Assembly (NCBI RefSeq): GCF_001880225.1
Contig: NZ_CP009654.1
Coordinates: 992,001-1,056,000, forward strand
Source of the DNA: Francisella frigiditurris
GTDB lineage: Bacteria > Pseudomonadota > Gammaproteobacteria > Francisellales > Francisellaceae
Length of the DNA: 64,000 nt
Direction: 5' to 3'
In this document: one piece after another, positions 27,020 through 35,824 of the stretch
Layout: each line of letters opens with the position of its first letter
Numbering within the stretch: the stretch's first letter is position 1
The notes under the pieces: model-generated
Told to the model about the DNA's origin: nothing
What the model saw: only the letters and a program-made list of their open reading frames with translations
Databases searched by the model: none
Position numbers and translations under genes: made by a program

Positions 27020-28615
27020 ATGGATTTATCCTCGAGTACAGATAATGAGTATCTGTGTACAATAAAAAATATATATCAAAATATAAGTACAAAAGAATTG
27101 TTAGAATATATCAAAAGTAGCAATGATAGTCATTATATACGGTCTGAAGGTAATGCTATCTTAGTTGATAGTGGAGAAATAAAAGGAAGATTACCAGAAG
27201 ATAAATATATAGTTGAAACTAAATATGCTAAGAAGAATGTTTGGTGGAATGATAAAGGTTCTGATAATAAACCACTTAGTAGAAATAATTGGAAGATAGT
27301 TAAAGAAAAAGTTCGTCAAGACATTTCTCAAAAAGATTTATTTGTTATAGATGGTTTTTATAATAATGATGTTAAAAATAGAATTGCTGTTCGATTCGTT
27401 ACAAATGTTGCATGGGCAGCTTACTTTTTCAAATTAGTATCAATAGAGCCTACACAAGAAGAATTAGAAAGTTTTTCAGAAGAGTGGACAATATTGCATT
27501 CACCTGCTACAAAAATTGAAGATTTTGCAGAGTTAGGTTTGAATTCGCCAAATATAATAGCTACAAATTTAAAGCAAAGAGAAAGTATCATTGCTGGAAC
27601 ATATTACTTAACTGAAATTGATAAGATTTTACTTTCATCAATGAGTTATTATCTTTCTTTAGCTAATATAGGCGTATTTCACTGTGCTGTTGGTATAGAT
27701 AAAGATGATAATGCAACTATGTTTTTTGGGCTTTCAGGGAGTGGTAAAACAACACTAGCCCTCACAAATAGAGAATTATTTGCTAATGGAGCTACAGCTT
27801 GGGCTGATGATGGCTTACATAGTTTAGATGGTGGTTTTACTGTAAAAGCAGCTAGTTTTAGTAGAGAAAACCAAAATATTAAAGAAATTTTAGATGGTCA
27901 AGCTTTAATTGAAAACCCTAATTTTGATGAGCAAGGTAATATTATTTTTGGTTCTAAAACTAAGGGACAAAGTAATACATATTTAGCATTTTCAAAAGAA
28001 AGCTTAACTAATGTTAAACTTGAGTCATCAAATCCTAAAACAATTATTTTTTTAGTTAAAGATAGTAAAGGTGTATTGCCTAGAGTCTCTAAACTAACTA
28101 AAGGACAAGCAATTTATCATTTTTTATCAGGTTATACATGTACTTCCATAGGAATAGAAAATGGCGTATCTGAACCTAAATTAGAGTTTTCTAGCTGCTA
28201 TGCCCAACCTTTTTTATTATTAGAGCCTACTAGATATGCAAAGATTCTTAGACAAAGGTTGAAAATGTCTGATGCAAAAATTTATATGGTCAATGTTGGT
28301 TGGATAGAAGGCGATTATAATACAGGTAGAAGAGCTCCTGTAGATGAAACAAAAATGTTGGTCGATTATATTACTAATCCAGGTGAAAATGTTCAGTTTG
28401 TTTATAAAAGAGAAAAGTATTTTAATTTTAAGTCTATTTCTGAGATTCATGATGGTGAAAAAGTAATTAAAGTAGATAATACATGGACAGATATAAGAGA
28501 ATATAAAAAATCTTATAAAGCTTTAGCTAGAAGCTTTATTAAAAACTATAAACATCAGTTCCCAATAGATAATGAATTTGCTATGAAATATGAACATTTT
28601 GGTCCTATTCTTTAA
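27020..28615 (+). CDS. pckA: ATP-dependent phosphoenolpyruvate carboxykinase, divergent
   Basis: The family enzyme makes PEP from oxaloacetate for gluconeogenesis. Length (531) and block order match E. coli PckA: KGRLPEDKYIVE holds the oxaloacetate Arg (Arg57), LFVIDGFYN follows, and FFGLSGSGKTTLAL is the P-loop with Lys243. His221, Lys202 and an Asp pair in AWADDGLH are also present. Other key positions differ by hand alignment. E. coli Lys212 is Asp201, GGEMKKG is LTEIDKI, and the RVSYP arginine (E. coli Arg333) aligns with Tyr321. It may be the working PckA of this lineage with shifted residues or a related kinase-like enzyme. It has its own promoter. Confidence 0.72.
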   Translation: MDLSSSTDNEYLCTIKNIYQNISTKELLEYIKSSNDSHYIRSEGNAILVDSGEIKGRLPEDKYIVETKYAKKNVWWNDKGSDNKPLSRNNWKIVKEKVRQDISQKDLFVIDGFYNNDVKNRIAVRFVTNVAWAAYFFKLVSIEPTQEELESFSEEWTILHSPATKIEDFAELGLNSPNIIATNLKQRESIIAGTYYLTEIDKILLSSMSYYLSLANIGVFHCAVGIDKDDNATMFFGLSGSGKTTLALTNRELFANGATAWADDGLHSLDGGFTVKAASFSRENQNIKEILDGQALIENPNFDEQGNIIFGSKTKGQSNTYLAFSKESLTNVKLESSNPKTIIFLVKDSKGVLPRVSKLTKGQAIYHFLSGYTCTSIGIENGVSEPKLEFSSCYAQPFLLLEPTRYAKILRQRLKMSDAKIYMVNVGWIEGDYNTGRRAPVDETKMLVDYITNPGENVQFVYKREKYFNFKSISEIHDGEKVIKVDNTWTDIREYKKSYKALARSFIKNYKHQFPIDNEFAMKYEHFGPIL

Positions 28616-28694
28616 TTATTTTTTTCTATAAAAAAAAACATAAATATAATATAATTATTCTTAATATAACTTTAATTTATATACTTTATACTGT

Positions 28695-29789
28695 ATGTTG
28701 ATTTGGATTTTTAATTGGCTATCTGGCTTTTGGCCAGCTTTAGCTATGTTTAGTAGTTATGTGTCTTTAAGAATTGTGATGATAGCAATAACTTCTTTGT
28801 TTATTACTTTATTCTTGGGTTATCCAATGATTAGATGGTTGCAAAGGATGCAGATAGGTCAAGTAGTCAGGGATGATGGACCTCAAAGTCATTTTTCTAA
28901 AAGAAATACTCCAACTATGGGTGGTGTACTCATCTTATCATCAGTACTGATTTCTTCATTGCTTTGGGGAGATCTAACTAGTATCTACCTTTGGATATTG
29001 CTTCTAGTTATCGTTTTTTTTGGAGCTATTGGATTTTTTGATGATTATTTGAAATTAGTATTAAAGCATCCAAAAGGTCTTAAATCACGTTACAAATTTG
29101 CACTACAATCAGTATTTTCAATTATATTGGCAATAGTTTTATACTTTTTATTAGAAAAAAATGGAAAAATGCTTTTATCTATTCCTTTTACTAAAGATTG
29201 GGTTATGCCAATGGGAATAGTGCTTTTCACTATTCTTACTTTTTTTATAATTAATGGAAGTAGTAATGCTGTAAATTTAACAGATGGCTTAGATGGACTA
29301 GCTATTTTACCAGTTGTATTGGTTGCAGCAGGTTTGGGAGTTTATGCATATATAGAGACTAATCATAGTTTAGCAAATTATCTTTTATTTGATTATTTGG
29401 GAAATAAAGGTTTAGCTGAGGTTGCAGTATTTTGCGCAGCTATTTGTGGGTCTGGTTTAGCATTTTTATGGTTTAACTCATATCCAGCTGAAGTATTTAT
29501 GGGAGATGTTGGCTCTCTTACTTTAGGTGCTGTCTTAGGAGTTATAGCAGTTATGATAAGGCAAGAGCTAATATTTTTTATAATGGGCTTACTATTTGTT
29601 GCAGAAGCAGTATCCGTAATTTTACAAGTTGGTTCTTATAAACTTAGAAAAAAGCGTATATTTAGAATGGCACCAATTCATCATCATTTTGAACTTAAAG
29701 GTTGGCCGGAAACTAAAGTAGTTATTCGCTTTTGGATAATTACAGTTATACTAGTACTTATAGGGTTAGCAGCAATAAAGGTTAGATAG
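28695..29789 (+). CDS. mraY: Phospho-N-acetylmuramoyl-pentapeptide-transferase
   Basis: MraY makes lipid I in the cytoplasmic membrane from UDP-MurNAc-pentapeptide and undecaprenyl phosphate. It has 364 residues and about ten membrane segments. Family motifs are [38 protein letters not shown] and [15 protein letters not shown], all with catalytic Asp/His residues in place. murD begins at the base after its stop. The cluster mraY-murD-ftsW is a fragment of the dcw operon; murG, murC and the fts genes are elsewhere. Confidence 0.96.
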   Translation: MLIWIFNWLSGFWPALAMFSSYVSLRIVMIAITSLFITLFLGYPMIRWLQRMQIGQVVRDDGPQSHFSKRNTPTMGGVLILSSVLISSLLWGDLTSIYLWILLLVIVFFGAIGFFDDYLKLVLKHPKGLKSRYKFALQSVFSIILAIVLYFLLEKNGKMLLSIPFTKDWVMPMGIVLFTILTFFIINGSSNAVNLTDGLDGLAILPVVLVAAGLGVYAYIETNHSLANYLLFDYLGNKGLAEVAVFCAAICGSGLAFLWFNSYPAEVFMGDVGSLTLGAVLGVIAVMIRQELIFFIMGLLFVAEAVSVILQVGSYKLRKKRIFRMAPIHHHFELKGWPETKVVIRFWIITVILVLIGLAAIKVR

Positions 29790-31046
29790 ATGCTAAGCTT
29801 TTTTTATAAGGACGTCTTAATAAATAAAATTCTTATAGTTGGATATGGATCTACAGGTAAGTCCGTAGAAATCTATTTAGAAAAATATAATCTAGAGGTT
29901 CATATTTCTTCATCTGAAGCAGATTTTCTAGAAAAGAATTTAGAAACATATGATTTATTGGTAGTTAGTCCAGGTATTCCTTTAAATAAAAATCCATATA
30001 GCAATTTAGAAAGCTATAAATTTAAAATAATAAGTGATATTGATTTATATTATGATGCTATTAAAGCTAAACAGATAAAGTTGATAGCTGTTACTGGCTC
30101 AAATGGAAAGAGTACCGTAGTAACTATGTTGAATACGGTTTTGAACAATTTAGGTTATAAAAGTATTTTAGTAGGAAATATAGGAACTCCTATTTTATCT
30201 AAGGTTAATGATGATGTGGAATTTTGTGTGGTTGAAATATCTAGTTTTCAAATAGATTTGCTTAAAGATGCTAAATTTGATGTATCTTGCGTAATTAATA
30301 TTTCACATGATCATCTTGATAGATATGATAGTTACCAAGAATATATTAACTCCAAACTTAACTTAGAGAAGTTTAGTAGGGAGTTTTTTATTTACGATTT
30401 TGAGGATCAAGGACTGAAGTATAATACAGAATTTTCTATCAGAAATTCTTGTATTTATAAGAAAGAAAAAAAGATATTGGCTCTTGAAGAAACAAAACTT
30501 TTTGGTCTACATAATCTTGAAAATATTATAGTTGTCTTGAGTATTTTAGAAAAGTTTAATATTAACTATAAGAAGGTTATAACAGAGCTTAAAGAGTTTG
30601 AAGGCCTAAAACATAGATGTAATAAGATTGGCGAAATTAGAGGAGTTTCCTACATAAATGATTCAAAGGGTACAAATGTAGGTGCTACAGTCGTTGCGAT
30701 AGATAATTTAACAAACTCTAAAAATATAGTATTACTACTAGGTGGTGTTGCCAAAGGTGGAGATTTTTCTATAATGCAAAAAAGTATTACAGAAAAAGTT
30801 AAATTTGTTTGTATCTATGGTAAAGATGCTGAATATATAAAAGTGCAATTAGAAAAGTATTATTCTAATTTTGAAGTTTTAAAAGATATGAAGACAGCTT
30901 TTGCTAAAGCAGTAAATATAGCAAGTAAAAATGATATAGTATTATTATCTCCAGCATGTGCTAGTTTTGATGAATTTAGAAACTATGAGCATAGGGGGGA
31001 AGTGTTTATTAAACTTTTTAACGAATATAAAGAAAAGATATTGTAA
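29790..31046 (+). CDS. murD: UDP-N-acetylmuramoylalanine--D-glutamate ligase
   Basis: MurD adds D-glutamate to UDP-MurNAc-L-Ala. The N-terminal Rossmann domain has ILIVGYGSTGKSV. The P-loop is AVTGSNGKSTVVTM, followed by VVEISSFQID and NISHDHLDRYDS. The C-terminal domain contains YINDSKGTNVGAT. At 418 residues it is slightly shorter than the E. coli enzyme (438). It directly abuts mraY and is followed by ftsW after 11 bases. Confidence 0.94.
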   Translation: MLSFFYKDVLINKILIVGYGSTGKSVEIYLEKYNLEVHISSSEADFLEKNLETYDLLVVSPGIPLNKNPYSNLESYKFKIISDIDLYYDAIKAKQIKLIAVTGSNGKSTVVTMLNTVLNNLGYKSILVGNIGTPILSKVNDDVEFCVVEISSFQIDLLKDAKFDVSCVINISHDHLDRYDSYQEYINSKLNLEKFSREFFIYDFEDQGLKYNTEFSIRNSCIYKKEKKILALEETKLFGLHNLENIIVVLSILEKFNINYKKVITELKEFEGLKHRCNKIGEIRGVSYINDSKGTNVGATVVAIDNLTNSKNIVLLLGGVAKGGDFSIMQKSITEKVKFVCIYGKDAEYIKVQLEKYYSNFEVLKDMKTAFAKAVNIASKNDIVLLSPACASFDEFRNYEHRGEVFIKLFNEYKEKIL

Positions 31047-31057
31047 AGGATTAAATA

Positions 31058-32263
31058 GTGCTATATAGATTAAAGCTTTGGCTCACTAACCAGAATGCAA
31101 AAAGAGAAAGAGTAAAAGCTAAATTAGAAATAGATATATCTATAGTTTTTGCAATGCTGGGACTTCTAGCATTTGGCTGGATTATGGTTACATCAGCATC
31201 TATGATTGTAGCTATGGATGATTATAATAATCCTTTCTATTATTCTATTAGACAAGGTTTTTTTGCTATTGTTTCTATTTTTCTATTTTTATTGGCTTTA
31301 CTTGTACCAACAAAGAACTACGAAAAAAATCATAATGCTTTCTTTTTTATAATGCTTATTGTTTTAGTAGCAGTTTTGGTTCCAGGAATCGGTAAAAGTG
31401 TAAATGGTGCCAGAAGATGGATTCCTTTAATTATAATTAATATCCAAGTTGCTGAATTAGCTAAATTATTAGCAATAATTTTCTTTTCTGGTTATATTGC
31501 AACAAATCTTGAGAAGATGTCTAATTTTAAAGAAGGTATTCTGACTCCAATAAGTATGCTGGGTTGTATAGCTTTATTACTTTTAATGCAGCCAGATTTT
31601 GGTTCTACAGTGGTTATTTCTATATGTGTTATGGGGATGCTATTTGTTTCTGGAAATAAAGTACGCTGGTATGGATTATTATTGGGAATGATGCTAATGG
31701 CAGCGGCTACGTTAGTTGTAATCTCACCTTATAGGATGCATAGAATAACTGGTTTCTTACATCCATGGGAAAATGCTAATGATTCTGGCTATCAGCTTGT
31801 ACAAGCACTTATCGCATTTGGTAGAGGAGAGTGGTTTGGTGATGGATTAGGTAATAGTATTCAAAAACAGTTTTTTCTACCAGAAGCGCATACTGATTTT
31901 ATTACGTCAGTGATTGTGGAAGAAATTGGGATAATAGGGCTCATGATCTTATTAGCAGTTTATTTATTTATTGTTATAAAAGCCATAAATATAGCAAAGA
32001 ATGCATATCAGCTAAAAAGATATTATCAAGCATTTTTATCTTATGGAATAAGCTTTTGGTTAGCATTTCAAGTTTTTGTAAATGTTGGGGTGAATACTGG
32101 CTTATTACCTACAAAAGGCTTAACCTTACCATTTATAAGTTATGGCGGAAGTAGTTTGCTTATTATGTGTTATACAATAGGGATATTGCTTAGAATTGAT
32201 TTTGAGAATAAGCTTTTAGCAGATACTATAAATCCAAAATATATTTATAAAAGAGTTAAGTAG
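31058..32263 (+). CDS. ftsW: Peptidoglycan glycosyltransferase FtsW
   Basis: This SEDS-family protein of the divisome has 401 residues and about ten membrane segments. FGWIMVTSASM is in the first helix. GKSVNGARRWIPL contains the typical NGARRWI, QPDFGSTVV follows, and the family end is PFISYGGSSL. FtsW polymerises lipid II with PBP3 at the septum. The start is GTG preceded by AAAGGATT. The order after murD supports FtsW rather than RodA. The stop runs 8 bases into the convergent yggX gene. Confidence 0.93.
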   Translation: MLYRLKLWLTNQNAKRERVKAKLEIDISIVFAMLGLLAFGWIMVTSASMIVAMDDYNNPFYYSIRQGFFAIVSIFLFLLALLVPTKNYEKNHNAFFFIMLIVLVAVLVPGIGKSVNGARRWIPLIIINIQVAELAKLLAIIFFSGYIATNLEKMSNFKEGILTPISMLGCIALLLLMQPDFGSTVVISICVMGMLFVSGNKVRWYGLLLGMMLMAAATLVVISPYRMHRITGFLHPWENANDSGYQLVQALIAFGRGEWFGDGLGNSIQKQFFLPEAHTDFITSVIVEEIGIIGLMILLAVYLFIVIKAINIAKNAYQLKRYYQAFLSYGISFWLAFQVFVNVGVNTGLLPTKGLTLPFISYGGSSLLIMCYTIGILLRIDFENKLLADTINPKYIYKRVK

Positions 32264-32522
32264 CTGAAAATTGATCTGGCTTTTCTTCTATATTTTCAAA
32301 TAAGAATTTTTGCATTTCTTCTTTTAAGAAATCTTTAGCTTTAGCATCCATTAAATTTAAACGATATTCATTAATTAAGATTGTTTGGTGTGAAAGCCAT
32401 GCTTGCCAAGCTCTATTTGAAACTTCTTTTTTTATTTTGATGCCTAGTTCACCAGGAAATGGCTGGTATGGTATAGCATCAAGTTCTTCATTATATTTTT
32501 TGCAAAATACTTTTTCATTCAT
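32256..32522 (-). CDS. yggX: Probable Fe(2+)-trafficking protein YggX
   Basis: This small 88-residue protein opens with VFCKKYNEELDAIPYQPFPG, matching the YggX opening whose Cys protects iron-sulfur clusters. The WQAWLSHQTILINEYRLNL block is diagnostic. It helps protect against oxidative damage to Fe-S enzymes. It lies 11 bases downstream of a tusE-like gene on the same strand. Confidence 0.93.
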   Translation of the reverse strand: MNEKVFCKKYNEELDAIPYQPFPGELGIKIKKEVSNRAWQAWLSHQTILINEYRLNLMDAKAKDFLKEEMQKFLFENIEEKPDQFSAT

Positions 32523-32533
32523 TTAAATCTCCT

Positions 32534-32920
32534 TTAAATACATTTTTTAGGTTTTGGTAATCCTGCTAATTTCGCAGCCTGAACAGCTGGAGATACAGGA
32601 AATAATATTTGTAAAAATAAACTATTTCCTATTTCATTACCATACTTATCTTTTAATGATTTAACCAACTCTCTAATAGCAGGAGATTTATGATTCTTTT
32701 TATAATACTCTCTTAGGAAATTAATAATTATAAAATGTTTATCAGAAAGCAGGATTCCTTCTTGATCTGCGATGTGCTCACAGAATTTTATATCCCAAGA
32801 ATCGAAATCTAATAAAAAGCCTTCAGAGTCTATGTTGTAGTTATCCACAAATATGATAAAATCATAGGTTAGATTATTAATATTTTGATTATAACAGAGA
32901 AGATTACTTGTTTTAATCAT
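32534..32920 (-). CDS. tusE: TusE/DsrC-family sulfur-relay protein
   Basis: The C-terminal end AGLPKPKKCI is the signature of TusE/DsrC, with the penultimate Cys that carries persulfide. Other matching blocks are SPAIRELVKSLKDKYGNE and LFPVSPAVQAAKLAGL. The second, more upstream Cys of dissimilatory DsrC is absent, so it belongs to the TusE type that passes sulfur toward tRNA 2-thiouridine. The ORF from ATG at 32920 gives about 20 extra N-terminal residues compared with E. coli TusE. A GTG 75 bases downstream (at about 32845) could be the real start. TusBCD is not in the window. Confidence 0.82.
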   Translation of the reverse strand: MIKTSNLLCYNQNINNLTYDFIIFVDNYNIDSEGFLLDFDSWDIKFCEHIADQEGILLSDKHFIIINFLREYYKKNHKSPAIRELVKSLKDKYGNEIGNSLFLQILFPVSPAVQAAKLAGLPKPKKCI

Positions 32921-32947
32921 TAATCTTTTATTAAAGGCCTATATCAA

Positions 32948-33583
32948 ATGAAAGTAACACTGTATACAGCAAAATATTGTCCATATTCTTTAAGAGCAAG
33001 AATCGCATTAGCAGAAAAGAGAATGAATGTTGATGTCGTTGAGGCAAGTGATTTATCAGCTGACATTTTAAAGAAAATTTCTCCAAAAGGAACATTGCCC
33101 GTATTAAAAGAAAAAGATTATTCAGTCGATAATAAGAAAGCTCTTATGATTTATATAGATGAGAGATTCCCTGCACCAAATCTTTTACCAAGCATAGTAC
33201 ATGATCGTATTAAGGTTAGATTAGCATTAGAGAAAATAGATGCTGAGTGGTATACGGTTTTAGCAGAGGTAAAGAAAAATAGAGGAAATAAAGTTAAGCT
33301 AAAAAATATATTCCAAGATTTGGAGGATAGTTTTAAATCTATGGAAGGCGTTTTTGCAGAGTCAGAGTTTTTTATATCATCAACTTTCACTTTAGCAGAC
33401 TGTTATATAGCAGCAATGATGCTTTATCTCGAAGCAGAAGGATTTATTATAGATGAGTCTTATGGAGCTATATTTGATTATAAAAAAAGAATTTTTGCGA
33501 GAGAGTCTATAAAGAAAGCATATTTTAAAGGTAATGCGAACGATTCTTTATTGAAAACACTAAGAGCATCAATGACAAGGTAG
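32948..33583 (+). CDS. sspA: Stringent starvation protein A
   Basis: This glutathione-S-transferase-fold protein has an N-terminal thioredoxin-like domain (VTLYTAKYCPYSLRARIALA) and an all-helical C-terminal domain with FTLADCYIAAMM. SspA associates with RNA polymerase. In Francisella it forms a heterodimer with MglA that, with PigR and ppGpp, drives pathogenicity-island genes. The sequence is of that Francisella type (DERFPAPNLLPS, EAEGFIIDESYGAI). mglA and pigR are not in this window. It overlaps no neighbour, and sohB follows 3 bases after its stop. Confidence 0.9.
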   Translation: MKVTLYTAKYCPYSLRARIALAEKRMNVDVVEASDLSADILKKISPKGTLPVLKEKDYSVDNKKALMIYIDERFPAPNLLPSIVHDRIKVRLALEKIDAEWYTVLAEVKKNRGNKVKLKNIFQDLEDSFKSMEGVFAESEFFISSTFTLADCYIAAMMLYLEAEGFIIDESYGAIFDYKKRIFARESIKKAYFKGNANDSLLKTLRASMTR

Positions 33584-33586
33584 ATT

Positions 33587-34609
33587 ATGTGGTATAGTAA
33601 TTTTGTAGATTTTTTTTATTTTAACTTATATCTATTAGCAGTCATTCTTGCAATAGTTTTTATTTTAGTAATGTTCTTTTCTTTGCTAGCAAAAAGTAAA
33701 GAGCACCAAGTGAAGGCTTCAAAAGGAAAGCTTGAATTAAGTAAACTTGGTGAAAGATATAAAAAAGCTCAAGAATATCTAATGTTAGAAGTGTTAGATA
33801 AAAGAGAGTATAAAGAGTTTAGAAAAGAGCAAAAAAAGAAATATTCAAAAGAAGATGTTGTAGACTCTAAAAAAATATTTGTACTAACTTTTAAAGGAGA
33901 TCTTCAAGCATCTCAAGTTGAAAGCCTTAGAGAAGAGGTATCATCTGTATTGTCCATAGCAAAAACTATGGATGAAGTGATTGTTAGAGTTGATAGCCCA
34001 GGTGGGGTTGTAAATGGTTATGGGTTTGCAGCGGCTCAACTAGAAAGGATTAGACAAGCAGGTATTAATCTTACAGTCTGTATTGATCAGATAGCAGCAA
34101 GTGGTGGTTATATGATGGCTTCAGTAGCACATAAAATAATCTGTTCGCCTTTTGCAATAGTTGGTTCTATTGGTGTTGTTGGAACTGTACCAAATGTTAG
34201 AGATATGCTTAGAAAACATGGTATAGATGTAGAGATGCATACTTCTGGGCAATACAAAAGAACATTAACTACTGTAGGTGAAAATACTGAAGAAGGTAGA
34301 GAAAAATTTAAAGAAGATTTGCAAAATATTCACTATCTGTTTAAGAAACATATTCTTACATATAGACCAAACCTTGATATTGAAAAAGTTGCCACAGGTG
34401 AGCACTGGTTTGGTAAAGATGCTTTAGAATTAGGGTTGGTTGATAAAATCCAAACGTATGATGACTATATTATTGATTATTTTAGACAAGATATTGATGC
34501 GTATGAAATAAGCTTTGTAAGAAAAAAAGATAAAGGATTTATAAAATCTAAATTAGCCTTAGTTAAAAGAATATTTGCTAGCATCTTATATAATCGCAAA
34601 ATAATATAA
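33587..34609 (+). CDS. sohB: Inner-membrane S49 protease SohB
   Basis: This membrane-anchored peptidase has 340 residues. One N-terminal segment (about 6-30) and a charged coiled region are followed by the S49 catalytic domain. The catalytic Ser is in DQIAASGGYMMAS, preceded by VDSPGGVVNGYG, and the Lys partner is in SGQYKRTLTTVG. SohB takes part in membrane protein quality control. It is tightly packed between sspA and holB (stop and start overlap by one base) in a unit that continues to hemB. Confidence 0.92.
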   Translation: MWYSNFVDFFYFNLYLLAVILAIVFILVMFFSLLAKSKEHQVKASKGKLELSKLGERYKKAQEYLMLEVLDKREYKEFRKEQKKKYSKEDVVDSKKIFVLTFKGDLQASQVESLREEVSSVLSIAKTMDEVIVRVDSPGGVVNGYGFAAAQLERIRQAGINLTVCIDQIAASGGYMMASVAHKIICSPFAIVGSIGVVGTVPNVRDMLRKHGIDVEMHTSGQYKRTLTTVGENTEEGREKFKEDLQNIHYLFKKHILTYRPNLDIEKVATGEHWFGKDALELGLVDKIQTYDDYIIDYFRQDIDAYEISFVRKKDKGFIKSKLALVKRIFASILYNRKII

Positions 34610-35520
34610 TGTTCCAATTAGAATCACATCAAACTTTACTAGATAAAATTTTTGAACAAAAAAGTACCAATACCCTTCATCATTCTTTTATTTTTAGAGT
34701 TAAAGATGCTATTTTAATTGATCGATTTATTAATTCTTTATGCTCGATTTTATTAGATAGAAAAATAGAGGATTATAATGATTCGGCTTATATAACTATT
34801 GCAAATATTGATAATGATGAAATCAAACTAGCTGAAGTAAAGAAGATTATTAAAAACTGTGAGTTAGCTGGTCATAATAACGGCGCTAAAATTATAATTA
34901 TAGAGAAATTAGAGTTACTAAATGATTCGGCAGCAAATGCTTTGTTGAAAACATTAGAAGAGCCTACAGAGAATACTTTTTTTCTAATGTTCACTAATGA
35001 CTATCATGAAATATTAGATACTGTTAAAAGTAGATCATTAACATACGATATTTTTTTTACAGAAAAAGATAAAATAAACTATTTAAAATATACTTTTGAC
35101 ATGTCTGAAGATGCTATAGCTAAATCAATGAGAATGGCAAGAAATGATGTTAATATAATTGCAAAAATTAAATTAGATGCTGCATTTTGGCAGATTAGAA
35201 ATCATTTGGTTTTGACTCTAGTTGGTCAGATGAGTATCAGGAGTTTATTAAAAGAAGTCACACCGAATTATAAAGAGGCTTTATATTGGCTTTTAAGTAT
35301 TTTGATAGATGTTTATTGTGTTAGTTTAGAGTTAGATGAATCTACTTTAGCAAACTATGACAGAGTGTCTGTAATAAAGCATTTAGCAATTAAACGTAGG
35401 TTGGATGAAAACTTTAAGTTATATAAGAAAGCTCTAAAAGCAAAAGAGTATTTTAATAACTTTAAGAATGTAGATAAAGAACTAATATTAGAAAACCTAC
35501 TGTTAGAAATAGTTGGATAG
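34609..35520 (+). CDS. holB: DNA polymerase III, delta' subunit
   Basis: HolB is part of the clamp loader. The sequence is quite diverged, but EKLELLNDSAANALLKTLEE followed by PTENTFFLMFTN and SRSL is the diagnostic block. The Walker A region is degenerate, as is normal for delta', and the usual N-terminal zinc cysteines are not evident. The length of 303 is slightly shorter than E. coli HolB (334). The ATG overlaps the sohB stop. Confidence 0.85.
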   Translation: MFQLESHQTLLDKIFEQKSTNTLHHSFIFRVKDAILIDRFINSLCSILLDRKIEDYNDSAYITIANIDNDEIKLAEVKKIIKNCELAGHNNGAKIIIIEKLELLNDSAANALLKTLEEPTENTFFLMFTNDYHEILDTVKSRSLTYDIFFTEKDKINYLKYTFDMSEDAIAKSMRMARNDVNIIAKIKLDAAFWQIRNHLVLTLVGQMSIRSLLKEVTPNYKEALYWLLSILIDVYCVSLELDESTLANYDRVSVIKHLAIKRRLDENFKLYKKALKAKEYFNNFKNVDKELILENLLLEIVG

Positions 35521-35532
35521 GATAAGATAATT

Positions 35533-35814
35533 ATGGATGTAAAGAAACAACAAGAATTAAAGGGTTTAGCTCATAAGCTTAAACCTGTAGTTTTAATAGG
35601 AGAAAAAGGTCTTACAGAAAATGTATTGACTGAAATAGACATTGCTTTGACGTCACATGAGCTTATTAAAGTTAAGGCTTTTAGAGCACCAAAAGAATAT
35701 AAGGAAGAAATTTCTGCTGAGATAACTAAGAAAACAAAATGTGAGCTTGTACAAATAATAGGTAATATTTTAATTTTATATAGAAAAAAGCCAATTAGTA
35801 AAAAGAGAAAGTAG
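35533..35814 (+). CDS. yhbY: CRM-domain RNA-binding protein YhbY
   Basis: This small 93-residue protein consists of one CRS1-YhbY domain. LKGLAHKLKPVVLIGEKGLT is the classic start with the GxxG loop, and LIKVKAFRAPKEYKEEI follows. It binds pre-50S ribosomal particles and helps assembly. It lies between holB and hemB in a dense operon. Confidence 0.93.
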   Translation: MDVKKQQELKGLAHKLKPVVLIGEKGLTENVLTEIDIALTSHELIKVKAFRAPKEYKEEISAEITKKTKCELVQIIGNILILYRKKPISKKRK

Positions 35815-35824
35815 GAGAGTAAGT

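Noticed and set aside
29790-31046. MurC instead of MurD
   Set aside because: The N-terminal ILIVGYGSTGKSV and the place after mraY fit MurD; the MurC-type N-terminal GIGGxGMS is missing.
32534-32920. Dissimilatory sulfite reductase subunit DsrC
   Set aside because: Only the penultimate C-terminal Cys is present; the second Cys needed by DsrC is absent and no dsr genes are near, so TusE fits.
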